A stretch of DNA of 64,000 nucleotides from Ophiura sarsii. Its lineage: Eukaryota > Echinodermata > Ophiuroidea > Amphilepidida > Ophiuridae. A program made the position numbers and the translations under genes. Location: contig CM069447.1 of assembly GCA_035610835.1 (NCBI GenBank), positions 58,225,048-58,289,047 of the forward strand, in the 5' to 3' direction. The first letter of the stretch is position 1; each line of letters opens with the position of its first letter. This document shows positions 35,898-48,881 of the stretch, piece by piece. The notes beneath the pieces were generated by a model. It saw only the letters and a list, made by a program, of their open reading frames with translations. It did not search any database and was not told the DNA's origin.

Positions 35898-38455
35898 ATT
35901 TTTTTTAATTTTTATATAAAGCGCAAATGTGAACAATAGCTCAACAGACATTAACAAGGTTAATGACCAGAGTGATTAAAAATCAAACTGGTAACTCTCG
36001 AAAGAAAGCTCTGAAAGGCCAATCAATTGGTTCACTGCTATTCAGAAAATATGCCTAAAACAAGACACACAAATGGGGAGAGGTTAAAAATGCCAATGAA
36101 AGTGACATAATAATAAGATAAAAGCCCAAACATAGAGAACAACATAAAAATATAAATTTTAGAAAATTAATAATATCTGGAGGTCTGATGGGCATCAAGA
36201 GAACCTACACAACAAACTTGGGAACTAAATCTACCAGAAGCTGCCTGTTGTCACCTGTTGGGGCGTGACCGTATTACCAGCCCAGCTGGCTACATGATTT
36301 ACAGGATCACCATCTCCCCAACCAAGCATTAACCTACACTTAACCCATGACCACCATGCTATTATATGTATCAGTCGGATGTTGAAAGGACTTGAATGAA
36401 GGGTGTCATGAAAGAGTGTGAAGGCTATGACAAGTTAAGAGTTTGAGAGAAGATGACCGTGCACACGGCACTTGAAAGCCTGGATTCCAGCTGCTGAAAT
36501 GTTACCAACAATATCATCTGGAAGACTATTCCATAAGGGAACAGCAGTGTGAATGAAGCTTCTGTCTAAGCAGCGAGTTCTGGCTGTCGGCAGAGAAAGA
36601 GCATGGACTGGCATTGATACGCTCGAACGGGTAGCACGGCGTTGGACATATGGTGCGGGAAGTAACCCTGCTAGATCTTGTGCGCAGTTGGTAGTATGCA
36701 TCTTGTACAAGACCGTAGCCGCTGCTGCCTGTCGCCTGTGAAGCAGTTTTGAGCTGTTAACGAGCAGTAGCTTCATTAACTCCAATGATTCTAAGTGCCT
36801 TCTTTTGGATGTTGTCAAGCTGGCTTAGGATGATGGGTGAAGAATTCGCCCAGCTTAGTGAAGCATACTCCATAATGCTGCGGACTTGCGACTTGTAGAC
36901 AGTAGATCTACCTTTAGCCTCCAGTTTATTTACAACTTTGCGTAGAGCGCCAAGCTTTTGACCAGCTTTAGTTTCAATGCCTGAGATGTGCTTTGACCAG
37001 GTAAGCTTGCTGTCAATGGTGACGCCCAATATATCCAGTTCTTTTGTAGATGGTAGTTTGCACTCTCCAAAGTAGATATCAAGTTCAGATGGGGATCTTT
37101 TCCTGGATATTACCATGGTCTTGCATTTGGTAGGCTCAAAGGTCACTTTCCATTCGTCAGCCCATAATTTCATGTTGCTTAGATCTCTGTTGAGACTAGC
37201 AGCTACTGTGTTTGGATCGGTTGATGACTTAATGGGTGCAAAGAGTGTTGAGTCGTCGGCATAGATATAGCTCGTTGTCACAAACATCTACAAGGTCATC
37301 AATAAAAACAGAGAACAGTAGTGGGCCAAGGATAGATCCTTGTGGATCAGAAGGAGCAGTGTTGGATGCCTGACCTGACATGACGACGTTGATGGATCTA
37401 TCAGATAAATAGTTGTCTATCCACGAAAGCAGTCTTCCAGTAACACCTTTAGCCAACAGTTTCGAGCAGAGTCCGTTATGCCATACCTTGTCGAAAGCTC
37501 CTTTAATGTCAAGGGCGATGACACAAACTGTATCGCTTTGGTCTAGGGAGTGGTTCCACTTCTGTGACAGGATGTTGAGGAGATCAGCTGTGCTGTGGCC
37601 TGCTCTAAATCCAAACTGTCTGCTGGAAATCAGGTTATTGCTTAGAAGAAAGCGTTGGAGTTGTTTCTGTACTACAGCTTCCATGATCTTGCTGATGTTG
37701 CTTAGCAGCGAGATGGGACGATACTTTGTTGGGTCAGCCTTGGAACCTCTCTTGTGAATTGGAGTGACCGAGGCTATCTTCCATTGGTTTGGAAACACAC
37801 CATGCTTGAAGCAGAGGTCAAAAAGCCTGCAGAGCGGGCTGGCGAGCTCAGCACATCATTCCTTTAGAACCTTGGTTGGGATAAGGTCTGGTCCAGTGGC
37901 TTTATCTGGATTGAGGTGTTTTAGTAGTTTTCTCACATCCTTAGGTTTGAAGACTATCTTGTCAAAAGATTTGTTTGTTGAAGGATGAACATTTGGGGCC
38001 TGGCCTTCAGCACCTTTGAGTCTGCATTTTTCTGCCAATGTCTGACAAAAAGCTTCTGCCTTGTCCCTTGCTGTGATGTGGGTAACGTTTTGATGATCGA
38101 TCACTGGGATCTCAGATCGAGCTGTTCTGCCAGAGAGAGTGTTGATGATTCTCCACCATTTTTGGCTGCTCAGCGTTTTGTCTTTTCTCAATTTGGCGTT
38201 GTAAGATCTCCTAGCTTGCTTCTCAGCTTGGTTGTAGGAATGTCTAGCTTCGGCAAACTTTGCCTTGTTGTCATCAATTTGATCCTTTTTGGCTTTCTTA
38301 AAGAGACGATGCTTTTTTTTAGATGCCCTACGGCATTCATCGTTGAAACAAACCTTGTCTCCGGTTGGGATGAACAGGTCGATAGCATCGCAGATGATAT
38401 TGGTGACATTATAGCAAGCAGTTTCAGGATCTTTCCTTTCTTATTCTTATCAGTT
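35898..38455 (-). mobile_element. CR1/Jockey-type retrotransposon, 5'-truncated, minus strand
   Basis: The T-rich left edge (about 35898-35920) is the 3' tail of a minus-strand element. Reading down from 38409, broken frames give the linker before the reverse transcriptase (38191-37856, ending KATGPDLIPTKVLKE). The palm and fingers follow (37798-37229: YRPISLLSNISKIMEA, ALDIKGAFDKVWH, PQGSILGPLLF), then YADDSTLFAP at 37265, the thumb (to 36757) and a C-terminal segment (36818-36435) ending with LWNSLPDDIVG. Both catalytic motifs are present, but at least three frameshifts separate the segments. The N-terminal endonuclease is missing. Confidence 0.85.
36435..38409 (-). pseudogene. Reverse transcriptase ORF2, frameshifted
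   Basis: Five overlapping open segments on the minus strand (38409-38188, 38191-37856, 37798-37229, 37287-36757, 36818-36435) join into one reverse transcriptase with only small frame jumps. The protein would copy the element's RNA into DNA at the chromosomal target. The D of IKGAFD, the PQGS..GPLLF stretch and the YADD box are intact, so decay is recent compared with the element at 33688. No endonuclease domain is left. Confidence 0.85.
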
Positions 38456-40179
38456 AAACTGATATCTGCAAATGTTCATGTTTTGACACGTTCCGTGTCA
38501 AATTTGTATATTTATAAAGGAGTGAGTGCATCTAATTCCGTAAGTAACAATGACTTAAAGTGCTGAGGAAACACGTTTGAGTATAGATTAGTTACTTATC
38601 TACAATAGTTTGAATTACTTCGAGATGTTGGCAATAACTTTACCGAATAACTCACTAAAACCTCTGCATATTGGACAGACAATTATATCTTTGGCAGATT
38701 ACCATGTATCGCCCTCGGTCGTATTTAACTAATGTAAACGCATATAAATCTAGCCTACCGTCACTTTAATTACGAGCTTCAGTCAACGGAGTGTATTGAA
38801 TAAAAGAGTAAGTTATTTTACGTCTAATTTGTCCAATTCATTATGTGTGCCCATTGTATTAATGTTCATCAGCTAATAGGTTGATGCATGCGCGTATTTA
38901 CATGGAAAACAATGCTGATCACCTATCAAACAATTCTAGCTAATGGATCATAGACAACAAATATAGCCTAATTAAAAATCATCATTACATCAATATGTGT
39001 TCACGCAACTGTATGTTGATCTGCGCACTTCGCTTGAGTGTGCATTACTGTACAACGGCTTCATTAACAAAACACAATCAACTACTTGTCACGTACATCA
39101 CAATAAATGGTCGTGGTGTAAACTACGTACGCACAGGAATAGCCGCATCAATGATTCCCTCAATGAACTGAATGATAAGGTTCGAGTTTGCAGCGGTAAT
39201 GAGCAAAGAAAAACACACGTCGTTTGTGTTAATAAATGTGTACAGCGAAAAGTAAAATCCTAAAACCACATTCCACTCAATTAAAATGCCCCTGGCTACT
39301 TAATATTATAGTAGTGAGTTTATTTTCCTGTAATTATGAGTTATGTTTTTAAGAGTAGATTGACAGATTACATAAAACTGCTGTTGGATTATAATGTTGA
39401 CCTAAACAAAACAATAACTCAATTCAAGAACGCGTGAAAATCACAGATCCACTATGAAAACATGCCAAACATATTGATAAACCTGTCGCAGCCCACTCTT
39501 ACCTCCCCAATCACAATCTCAATAATCTCATAGAGCCTTGGTAAATAATCCAATATTTCGTCGACTCAGAGAACAATTCTGGATCAAAACACTTGGCACT
39601 TTTCAACCCAATGGGCTAATATCATTATCTGACATTCCTATATTTCTGATATGTTAGTCATTTCTACACTGTCGATGATTATTTGTTCTTTGGTTGTGCG
39701 TCGTTTTTAGTTCTATGCATCTTCAGTCCTTACGAAAAAACACGTTAAGTTTCGATACATATTCTCATATTTCAACGATATTTATTACACTTCATGGGAT
39801 GTATCTTTCGAGATCCGGTACAAATATGATTGTTTCGCTGATTTACCTCACCATTATACGATGCAGAGATGATCTAGCCCTGATCTACAATTCAGGAAAA
39901 TTGGTGTTGGACCACATGGTCCATTTCTTTGCTAATATCCCACTTTATGGGACTATTTTCAAGCGCTGATTTTGCAACAAACTTGTGTGGGGAGCTTGAG
40001 CTATCTATTAAGTGATATCCCTCCCCCGCCCCCACCAATCAATGTTGAGGGTCCCAACGACCGTGGTGATGAAACGGTTCCGAACAACATTGAATGGGGG
40101 GACTGGGGGTTGATTTCAACGAAGTCCTCAAAGTGGTTCAACAGTTATTTCCGGAATTGTCTGAGGCTATTGGTAAATG

Positions 40180-40734
40180 CTCAATATGACAACTGTCTAT
40201 AGGAAATAACTCGTGTTCTATACATTGCATAATCTTCTAATTTGGAGAGTGGCAAGATATGTATATAATTGTTATATACGGTAAAGATAAAGTAAATACG
40301 ACATTTACATTGTTAGGGACTGGTCATTTTATGCGTGATTGTGGCCCGTTTGTATGGCAAATCACTCAATATGGCAACTGTCTATAGGGAATAACTCGTC
40401 TTCTATACGTTGCATAATCTTCTAATTTGGAGAGTGGCAAGATATGTATATAATTGTTATATACGGTAAAGATATAGTAAATACGACATTTACATTGTTA
40501 GGGACTGGTCATTTTATGCGTGATTATGGCCCGTTTGTATGGTAAATCACTCAATATGACAACTGTCTATAGGGAATAACTCGTCTTCTATACATTGCAT
40601 ACTCTTCTAATTTGGAGAGTGGCAAGATATGTATATACTTATTATATATGGTAAAGATAAAGTAAATACGACATGTACATTGTTAGGGACTGGTCATTTC
40701 ATGCGTGATTATGGCCCATTTATATGGAATGCGC
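40180..40734 (+). repeat. Three 185-bp subrepeats in array unit 1
   Basis: Starts at 40180, 40365 and 40550, each beginning CTCAATATG.CAACTGTCTA and ending shortly after TTAGGGACTGGTCAT. The same set recurs in each later unit at +2583. The TTAGGGACTGGTCAT word is found inverted at about 42305-42319 near the unit end, so it could be a terminal repeat of an element now part of the unit. Confidence 0.9.
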
Positions 40735-41273
40735 GAGTGTTAGGCCTACATGTAGTCTTACATAGGGTGCAACGGGTGAAATTCATTATTTAAACTAATT
40801 ATATGACAGTAGTTTATTATGCAACAATCAATTAAAATCCTTTTTGTTATCGCAATGCGTTTCTTTTTTGATAAGGGACCGGTCACAACCGCATTATAGA
40901 CGCTATAAAGTAATAACTATTGTGTCAATTATTGTAGCGTTGTATTTGCCATTGAAGTCATGGAATTATTGTATTTTCTTTGCATTTACTCACTGATTTA
41001 CTTAACTTGACGGTTATAATTTTATTTTCCGTGTTTAATAAATGCATTAAAAGTACGAAATGCATTGTGACGGACTGGTCATTTTACATGTGGTAGACAG
41101 AGAGAAAGAAAGACAAACAACAACCACCGAAAAAAGTTCAAAAATAAAGAACAAAAACCAAAAGAGAGAAAAAACAAAAACAATATGTGACAAACAGATG
41201 AATAAAATAAACCACTTAATGAGCCACGCGAATAACAAAAATGTTATATTAATACATTATTAAAAACACAAAT

Positions 41274-41357
41274 GGCTTCCGCCATGAGGATTTGAACCCG
41301 TGTCTCTGCCCTTAAGTATGAATAGGCCAACGCGCTAACCAATTGAGCTAATCGCCC
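41274..41357 (-). repeat. tRNA-like sequence in array unit 1
   Basis: The minus strand starts GGGCGATTAGCTCAATTGG, a perfect A box context, and has GGTTCAAATCC as B box. The D-arm is tRNA-like, but the 3' acceptor side does not pair with GGGCGAT and the anticodon arm is irregular. It is better read as a tRNA-derived repeat (SINE head or tRNA pseudogene) than as a tRNA gene. Pol III promoter elements look intact. Confidence 0.55.
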
Positions 41358-41858
41358 ATCTATGCAATATCAAGCCAAATCAAGTGTCATATTATCTTCG
41401 GCTTTAGAAATTAGCACTGATTCACAATACACCTTTCATAGTCACGCCTTATAGCGTCTTTTTATTCAGAACCATGCCCTCGTACTATCAGAGTATGGTC
41501 AACCGTTGCGTTTGTCCATCCATTGAAAAGCATGCACATTGGTCGATTGTCCCCGATAAATAATAGAACTAACTCCTATTATCTATTTAATTTAGACGGA
41601 CAATCGTGTACACGCGTGCAATTCAATACGGTCAACCGTGTTACGATTGTCCATCACCGCGTCATTAGAATTCCAAAGACAGGGTTCGGCGAATTACCCA
41701 CAATGTAATGTTTATACCACTGTGGACGATGCTATTTAATATAATTCTCTTTATTTAGCTTTAGCCTTGTTATTATAATGTTATAAATGTAATAATTCTG
41801 TAATAAATGATTGCCGCGGTAACGCGAGCAATGTCGTGCGCTATGTCCGAGCCGCTTG

Positions 41859-41948
41859 GAGCGATATGTGCGAGGCGTGTCAATCAATGTGCGCGAAGAG
41901 TGTCGATCGCTGTGCGCGTGGCGTGTCGATCGCTGCGCGCGAGACGTA
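41859..41948 (+). repeat. CpG-rich 23-bp repeats in array unit 1
   Basis: Four adjacent monomers of about 23 bp (41859, 41882, 41905, 41928) share GATCGCTGTGCGCG and GCGTGTC words. This is a CpG-dense island in otherwise AT-rich DNA. It recurs at +2583 and +5166. Confidence 0.85.
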
Positions 41949-43856
41949 TATATTGTTAATCATGATCTGTACACGAACAATGAATGTAATGACTGAACCT
42001 ATTCATATCTTGCCTCTATTGATATGTAATGAACCGCAATGTTAGTTACCATCTCATTGTTCATGTTATTTCTTGGTAACAAAGTCGAGTGCTATGCTCG
42101 AAGTTTATGCAAACGCGTAGCGCAAGCTGTAACCAAGGGATACGCATTGGATTGGGTCGAGCGCCACGCACGAACCGTCAAAGTTGTATTTAAATCATAT
42201 TTTATAATGTTCTCGTGTTTATCGGGGTATAAGATGTTTTTTTTTAAATAAACAAGTCAGGCTTCCTTGAATAATAGGAGCAAATATGCAGGTTTAGGTA
42301 TTTAATATGACCAGTCCCTAATTCGGTACTGTAGACACCTCTTGATGATGGTATATCAGGAGATTCATAGCATCTCTATTTACTGAAAATTTGATCAAAA
42401 AAGACTTACAAATAAAAAAGTTGTGGCTAAAAATGTAAAATCAGATGATTTTTTTTGGACTTCATTCAGACAATTCAGGAAAATTGGTGTTGGACCACAT
42501 GGTCCATTTCTTTGCTAATATCCCACTTTATGGGACTATTTTCAAGCGCTGATTTTGCAACAAACTTGTGTGGGGAGCTTGAGCTATCTATTAAGTGATA
42601 TCCCTCCCCCGCCCCCACCAATCAATGTTGAGGGTCCCAACGACCGTGGTGATGAAACGGTTCCGAACAACATTGAATGGGGGGACTGGGGGTTGATTTC
42701 AACGAAGTCCTCAAAGTGGTTCAACAGTTATTTCCGGAATTGTCTGAGGCTATTGGTAAATGCTCAATATGACAACTGTCTATAGGAAATAACTCGTGTT
42801 CTATACATTGCATAATCTTCTAATTTGGAGAGTGGCAAGATATGTATATAATTGTTATATACGGTAAAGATAAAGTAAATACGACATTTACATTGTTAGG
42901 GACTGGTCATTTTATGCGTGATTGTGGCCCGTTTGTATGGCAAATCACTCAATATGGCAACTGTCTATAGGGAATAACTCGTCTTCTATACGTTGCATAA
43001 TCTTCTAATTTGGAGAGTGGCAAGATATGTATATAATTGTTATATACGGTAAAGATATAGTAAATACGACATTTACATTGTTAGGGACTGGTCATTTTAT
43101 GCGTGATTATGGCCCGTTTGTATGGTAAATCACTCAATATGACAACTGTCTATAGGGAATAACTCGTCTTCTATACATTGCATACTCTTCTAATTTGGAG
43201 AGTGGCAAGATATGTATATACTTATTATATATGGTAAAGATAAAGTAAATACGACATGTACATTGTTAGGGACTGGTCATTTCATGCGTGATTATGGCCC
43301 ATTTATATGGAATGCGCGAGTGTTAGGCCTACATGTAGTCTTACATAGGGTGCAACGGGTGAAATTCATTATTTAAACTAATTATATGACAGTAGTTTAT
43401 TATGCAACAATCAATTAAAATCCTTTTTGTTATCGCAATGCGTTTCTTTTTTGATAAGGGACCGGTCACAACCGCATTATAGACGCTATAAAGTAATAAC
43501 TATTGTGTCAATTATTGTAGCGTTGTATTTGCCATTGAAGTCATGGAATTATTGTATTTTCTTTGCATTTACTCACTGATTTACTTAACTTGACGGTTAT
43601 AATTTTATTTTCCGTGTTTAATAAATGCATTAAAAGTACGAAATGCATTGTGACGGACTGGTCATTTTACATGTGGTAGACAGAGAGAAAGAAAGACAAA
43701 CAACAACCACCGAAAAAAGTTCAAAAATAAAGAACAAAAACCAAAAGAGAGAAAAAACAAAAACAATATGTGACAAACAGATGAATAAAATAAACCACTT
43801 AATGAGCCACGCGAATAACAAAAATGTTATATTAATACATTATTAAAAACACAAAT

Positions 43857-43940
43857 GGCTTCCGCCATGAGGATTTGAACCCGTGTCTCTGCCCTTAAGT
43901 ATGAATAGGCCAACGCGCTAACCAATTGAGCTAATCGCCC
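43857..43940 (-). repeat. tRNA-like sequence in array unit 2
   Basis: Identical to 41274-41357 and in the same place within the unit. Confidence 0.55.
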
Positions 43941-46439
43941 ATCTATGCAATATCAAGCCAAATCAAGTGTCATATTATCTTCGGCTTTAGAAATTAGCAC
44001 TGATTCACAATACACCTTTCATAGTCACGCCTTATAGCGTCTTTTTATTCAGAACCATGCCCTCGTACTATCAGAGTATGGTCAACCGTTGCGTTTGTCC
44101 ATCCATTGAAAAGCATGCACATTGGTCGATTGTCCCCGATAAATAATAGAACTAACTCCTATTATCTATTTAATTTAGACGGACAATCGTGTACACGCGT
44201 GCAATTCAATACGGTCAACCGTGTTACGATTGTCCATCACCGCGTCATTAGAATTCCAAAGACAGGGTTCGGCGAATTACCCACAATGTAATGTTTATAC
44301 CACTGTGGACGATGCTATTTAATATAATTCTCTTTATTTAGCTTTAGCCTTGTTATTATAATGTTATAAATGTAATAATTCTGTAATAAATGATTGCCGC
44401 GGTAACGCGAGCAATGTCGTGCGCTATGTCCGAGCCGCTTGGAGCGATATGTGCGAGGCGTGTCAATCAATGTGCGCGAAGAGTGTCGATCGCTGTGCGC
44501 GTGGCGTGTCGATCGCTGCGCGCGAGACGTATATATTGTTAATCATGATCTGTACACGAACAATGAATGTAATGACTGAACCTATTCATATCTTGCCTCT
44601 ATTGATATGTAATGAACCGCAATGTTAGTTACCATCTCATTGTTCATGTTATTTCTTGGTAACAAAGTCGAGTGCTATGCTCGAAGTTTATGCAAACGCG
44701 TAGCGCAAGCTGTAACCAAGGGATACGCATTGGATTGGGTCGAGCGCCACGCACGAACCGTCAAAGTTGTATTTAAATCATATTTTATAATGTTCTCGTG
44801 TTTATCGGGGTATAAGATGTTTTTTTTTAAATAAACAAGTCAGGCTTCCTTGAATAATAGGAGCAAATATGCAGGTTTAGGTATTTAATATGACCAGTCC
44901 CTAATTCGGTACTGTAGACACCTCTTGATGATGGTATATCAGGAGATTCATAGCATCTCTATTTACTGAAAATTTGATCAAAAAAGACTTACAAATAAAA
45001 AAGTTGTGGCTAAAAATGTAAAATCAGATGATTTTTTTTGGACTTCATTCAGACAATTCAGGAAAATTGGTGTTGGACCACATGGTCCATTTCTTTGCTA
45101 ATATCCCACTTTATGGGACTATTTTCAAGCGCTGATTTTGCAACAAACTTGTGTGGGGAGCTTGAGCTATCTATTAAGTGATATCCCTCCCCCGCCCCCA
45201 CCAATCAATGTTGAGGGTCCCAACGACCGTGGTGATGAAACGGTTCCGAACAACATTGAATGGGGGGACTGGGGGTTGATTTCAACGAAGTCCTCAAAGT
45301 GGTTCAACAGTTATTTCCGGAATTGTCTGAGGCTATTGGTAAATGCTCAATATGACAACTGTCTATAGGAAATAACTCGTGTTCTATACATTGCATAATC
45401 TTCTAATTTGGAGAGTGGCAAGATATGTATATAATTGTTATATACGGTAAAGATAAAGTAAATACGACATTTACATTGTTAGGGACTGGTCATTTTATGC
45501 GTGATTGTGGCCCGTTTGTATGGCAAATCACTCAATATGGCAACTGTCTATAGGGAATAACTCGTCTTCTATACGTTGCATAATCTTCTAATTTGGAGAG
45601 TGGCAAGATATGTATATAATTGTTATATACGGTAAAGATATAGTAAATACGACATTTACATTGTTAGGGACTGGTCATTTTATGCGTGATTATGGCCCGT
45701 TTGTATGGTAAATCACTCAATATGACAACTGTCTATAGGGAATAACTCGTCTTCTATACATTGCATACTCTTCTAATTTGGAGAGTGGCAAGATATGTAT
45801 ATACTTATTATATATGGTAAAGATAAAGTAAATACGACATGTACATTGTTAGGGACTGGTCATTTCATGCGTGATTATGGCCCATTTATATGGAATGCGC
45901 GAGTGTTAGGCCTACATGTAGTCTTACATAGGGTGCAACGGGTGAAATTCATTATTTAAACTAATTATATGACAGTAGTTTATTATGCAACAATCAATTA
46001 AAATCCTTTTTGTTATCGCAATGCGTTTCTTTTTTGATAAGGGACCGGTCACAACCGCATTATAGACGCTATAAAGTAATAACTATTGTGTCAATTATTG
46101 TAGCGTTGTATTTGCCATTGAAGTCATGGAATTATTGTATTTTCTTTGCATTTACTCACTGATTTACTTAACTTGACGGTTATAATTTTATTTTCCGTGT
46201 TTAATAAATGCATTAAAAGTACGAAATGCATTGTGACGGACTGGTCATTTTACATGTGGTAGACAGAGAGAAAGAAAGACAAACAACAACCACCGAAAAA
46301 AGTTCAAAAATAAAGAACAAAAACCAAAAGAGAGAAAAAACAAAAACAATATGTGACAAACAGATGAATAAAATAAACCACTTAATGAGCCACGCGAATA
46401 ACAAAAATGTTATATTAATACATTATTAAAAACACAAAT

Positions 46440-46523
46440 GGCTTCCGCCATGAGGATTTGAACCCGTGTCTCTGCCCTTAAGTATGAATAGGCCAACGCG
46501 CTAACCAATTGAGCTAATCGCCC
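46440..46523 (-). repeat. tRNA-like sequence in array unit 3
   Basis: Identical to 41274-41357. The fourth unit stops before reaching this position. Confidence 0.55.
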
Positions 46524-48881
46524 ATCTATGCAATATCAAGCCAAATCAAGTGTCATATTATCTTCGGCTTTAGAAATTAGCACTGATTCACAATACACCT
46601 TTCATAGTCACGCCTTATAGCGTCTTTTTATTCAGAACCATGCCCTCGTACTATCAGAGTATGGTCAACCGTTGCGTTTGTCCATCCATTGAAAAGCATG
46701 CACATTGGTCGATTGTCCCCGATAAATAATAGAACTAACTCCTATTATCTATTTAATTTAGACGGACAATCGTGTACACGCGTGCAATTCAATACGGTCA
46801 ACCGTGTTACGATTGTCCATCACCGCGTCATTAGAATTCCAAAGACAGGGTTCGGCGAATTACCCACAATGTAATGTTTATACCACTGTGGACGATGCTA
46901 TTTAATATAATTCTCTTTATTTAGCTTTAGCCTTGTTATTATAATGTTATAAATGTAATAATTCTGTAATAAATGATTGCCGCGGTAACGCGAGCAATGT
47001 CGTGCGCTATGTCCGAGCCGCTTGGAGCGATATGTGCGAGGCGTGTCAATCAATGTGCGCGAAGAGTGTCGATCGCTGTGCGCGTGGCGTGTCGATCGCT
47101 GCGCGCGAGACGTATATATTGTTAATCATGATCTGTACACGAACAATGAATGTAATGACTGAACCTATTCATATCTTGCCTCTATTGATATGTAATGAAC
47201 CGCAATGTTAGTTACCATCTCATTGTTCATGTTATTTCTTGGTAACAAAGTCGAGTGCTATGCTCGAAGTTTATGCAAACGCGTAGCGCAAGCTGTAACC
47301 AAGGGATACGCATGGGATTGGGTCGAGCGCCACGCACGAACCGTCAAAGTTGTATTTAAATCATATTTTATAATGTTCTCGTGTTTATCGGGGTATAAGA
47401 TGGTTTTTTTTAAATAAACAAGTCAGGCTTCCTTGAATAATAGGAGCAAATATGCAGGTTTAGGTATTTAATATGACCAGTCCCTAATTCGGTACTGTAG
47501 ACACCTCTTGATGATGGTATATCAGGAGATTCATAGCATCTCTATTTACTGAAAATTTGATCAAAAAAGACTTACAAATAAAAAAGTTGTGGCTAAAAAT
47601 GTAAAATCAGATGATTTTTTTTGGACTTCATTCAGACAATTCAGGAAAATTGGTGTTGGACCACATGGTCCATTTCTTTGCTAATATCCCACTTTATGGG
47701 ACTATTTTCAAGCGCTGATTTTGCAACAAACTTGTGTGGGGAGCTTGAGCTATCTATTAAGTGATATCCCTCCCCCGCCCCCACCAATCAATGTTGAGGG
47801 TCCCAACGACCGTGGTGATGAAACGGTTCCGAACAACATTGAATGGGGGGACTGGGGGTTGATTTCAACGAAGTCCTCAAAGTGGTTCAACAGTTATTTC
47901 CGGAATTGTCTGAGGCTATTGGTAAATGCTCAATATGACAACTGTCTATAGGAAATAACTCGTGTTCTATACATTGCATAATCTTCTAATTTGGAGAGTG
48001 GCAAGATATGTATATAATTGTTATATACGGTAAAGATAAAGTAAATACGACATTTACATTGTTAGGGACTGGTCATTTTATGCGTGATTGTGGCCCGTTT
48101 GTATGGCAAATCACTCAATATGGCAACTGTCTATAGGGAATAACTCGTCTTCTATACGTTGCATAATCTTCTAATTTGGAGAGTGGCAAGATATGTATAT
48201 AATTGTTATATACGGTAAAGATAAAGTAAATACGACATTTACATTGTTAGGGACTGGTCATTTTATGCGTGATTATGGCCCGTTTGTATGGTAAATCACT
48301 CAATATGACAACTGTCTATAGGGAATAACTCGTCTTCTATACATTGCATACTCTTCTAATTTGGAGAGTGGCAAGATATGTATATACTTATTATATATGG
48401 TAAAGATAAAGTAAATACGACATGTACATTGTTAGGGACTGGTCATTTCATGCGTGATTATGGCCCATTTATATGGAATGCGCGAGTGTTAGGCCTACAT
48501 GTAGTCTTACATAGGGTGCAACGGGTGAAATTCATTATTTAAACTAATTATATGACAGTAGTTTATTATGCAACAATCAATTAAAATCCTTTTTGTTATC
48601 GCAATGCGTTTCTTTTTTGATAAGGGACCGGTCACAACCGCATTATAGACGCTATAAAGTAATAACTATTGTGTCAATTATTGTAGCGTTGTATTTGCCA
48701 TTGAAGTCATGGAATTATTGTATTTTCTTTGCATTTACTCACTGATTTACTTAACTTGACGGTTATAATTTTATTTTCCGTGTTTAATAAATGCATTAAA
48801 AGTACGAAATGCATTGTGACGGACTGGTCATTTTACATGTGGTAGACAGAGAGAAAGAAAGACAAACAACAACCACCGAAA

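Larger units (their letters stand above)
33420..39886 (+). repeat. Large repeat unit, H-block, copy 2, with three insertions
   Basis: Host sequence at 33420-33687, 34993-35235, 35796-35897 and 38456-39886 matches 19840-22700 in order. Between these lie a retrotransposon (33688), a mariner-like element (35238) and a second retrotransposon (35898). It is cut at 39886 by the 2,583-bp array. Confidence 0.65.
39887..48881 (+). repeat. Array of 3.48 tandem 2,583-bp units
   Basis: Units start at 39887, 42470, 45053 and 47636; the fourth stops at 48881, part-way through. The four copies are almost identical: I found only three differences over 9 kb (near 47312, 47403 and 48223). Each unit holds a 76-codon proline-containing frame without family resemblance, three 185-bp subrepeats, a tRNA-like sequence on the minus strand and a CpG-rich set of 23-bp repeats. 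The flanks (CTGATC side at 39880 and GGGCCTGATC at about 48900) match the uninterrupted copy near 22640-22720, where the array is absent. Near-identity means recent amplification, gene-conversion-like homogenisation or an assembly effect. Confidence 0.95.

Noticed and set aside
36553..36741. Plus-strand frames within the retrotransposon at 35898-38455 (also 37413-38566)
   Set aside because: They are shadows of the minus-strand reverse transcriptase, whose motifs are clear.
39972..40202. 76-codon proline-containing frame repeated four times (+2583 each)
   Set aside because: It recurs only because the array units are almost identical, so recurrence is not evidence of coding; no family resemblance, and no substitutions from which to judge constraint.
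41274..41357. Functional tRNA gene
   Set aside because: Good A and B boxes, but the acceptor stem does not pair and the anticodon arm is irregular.
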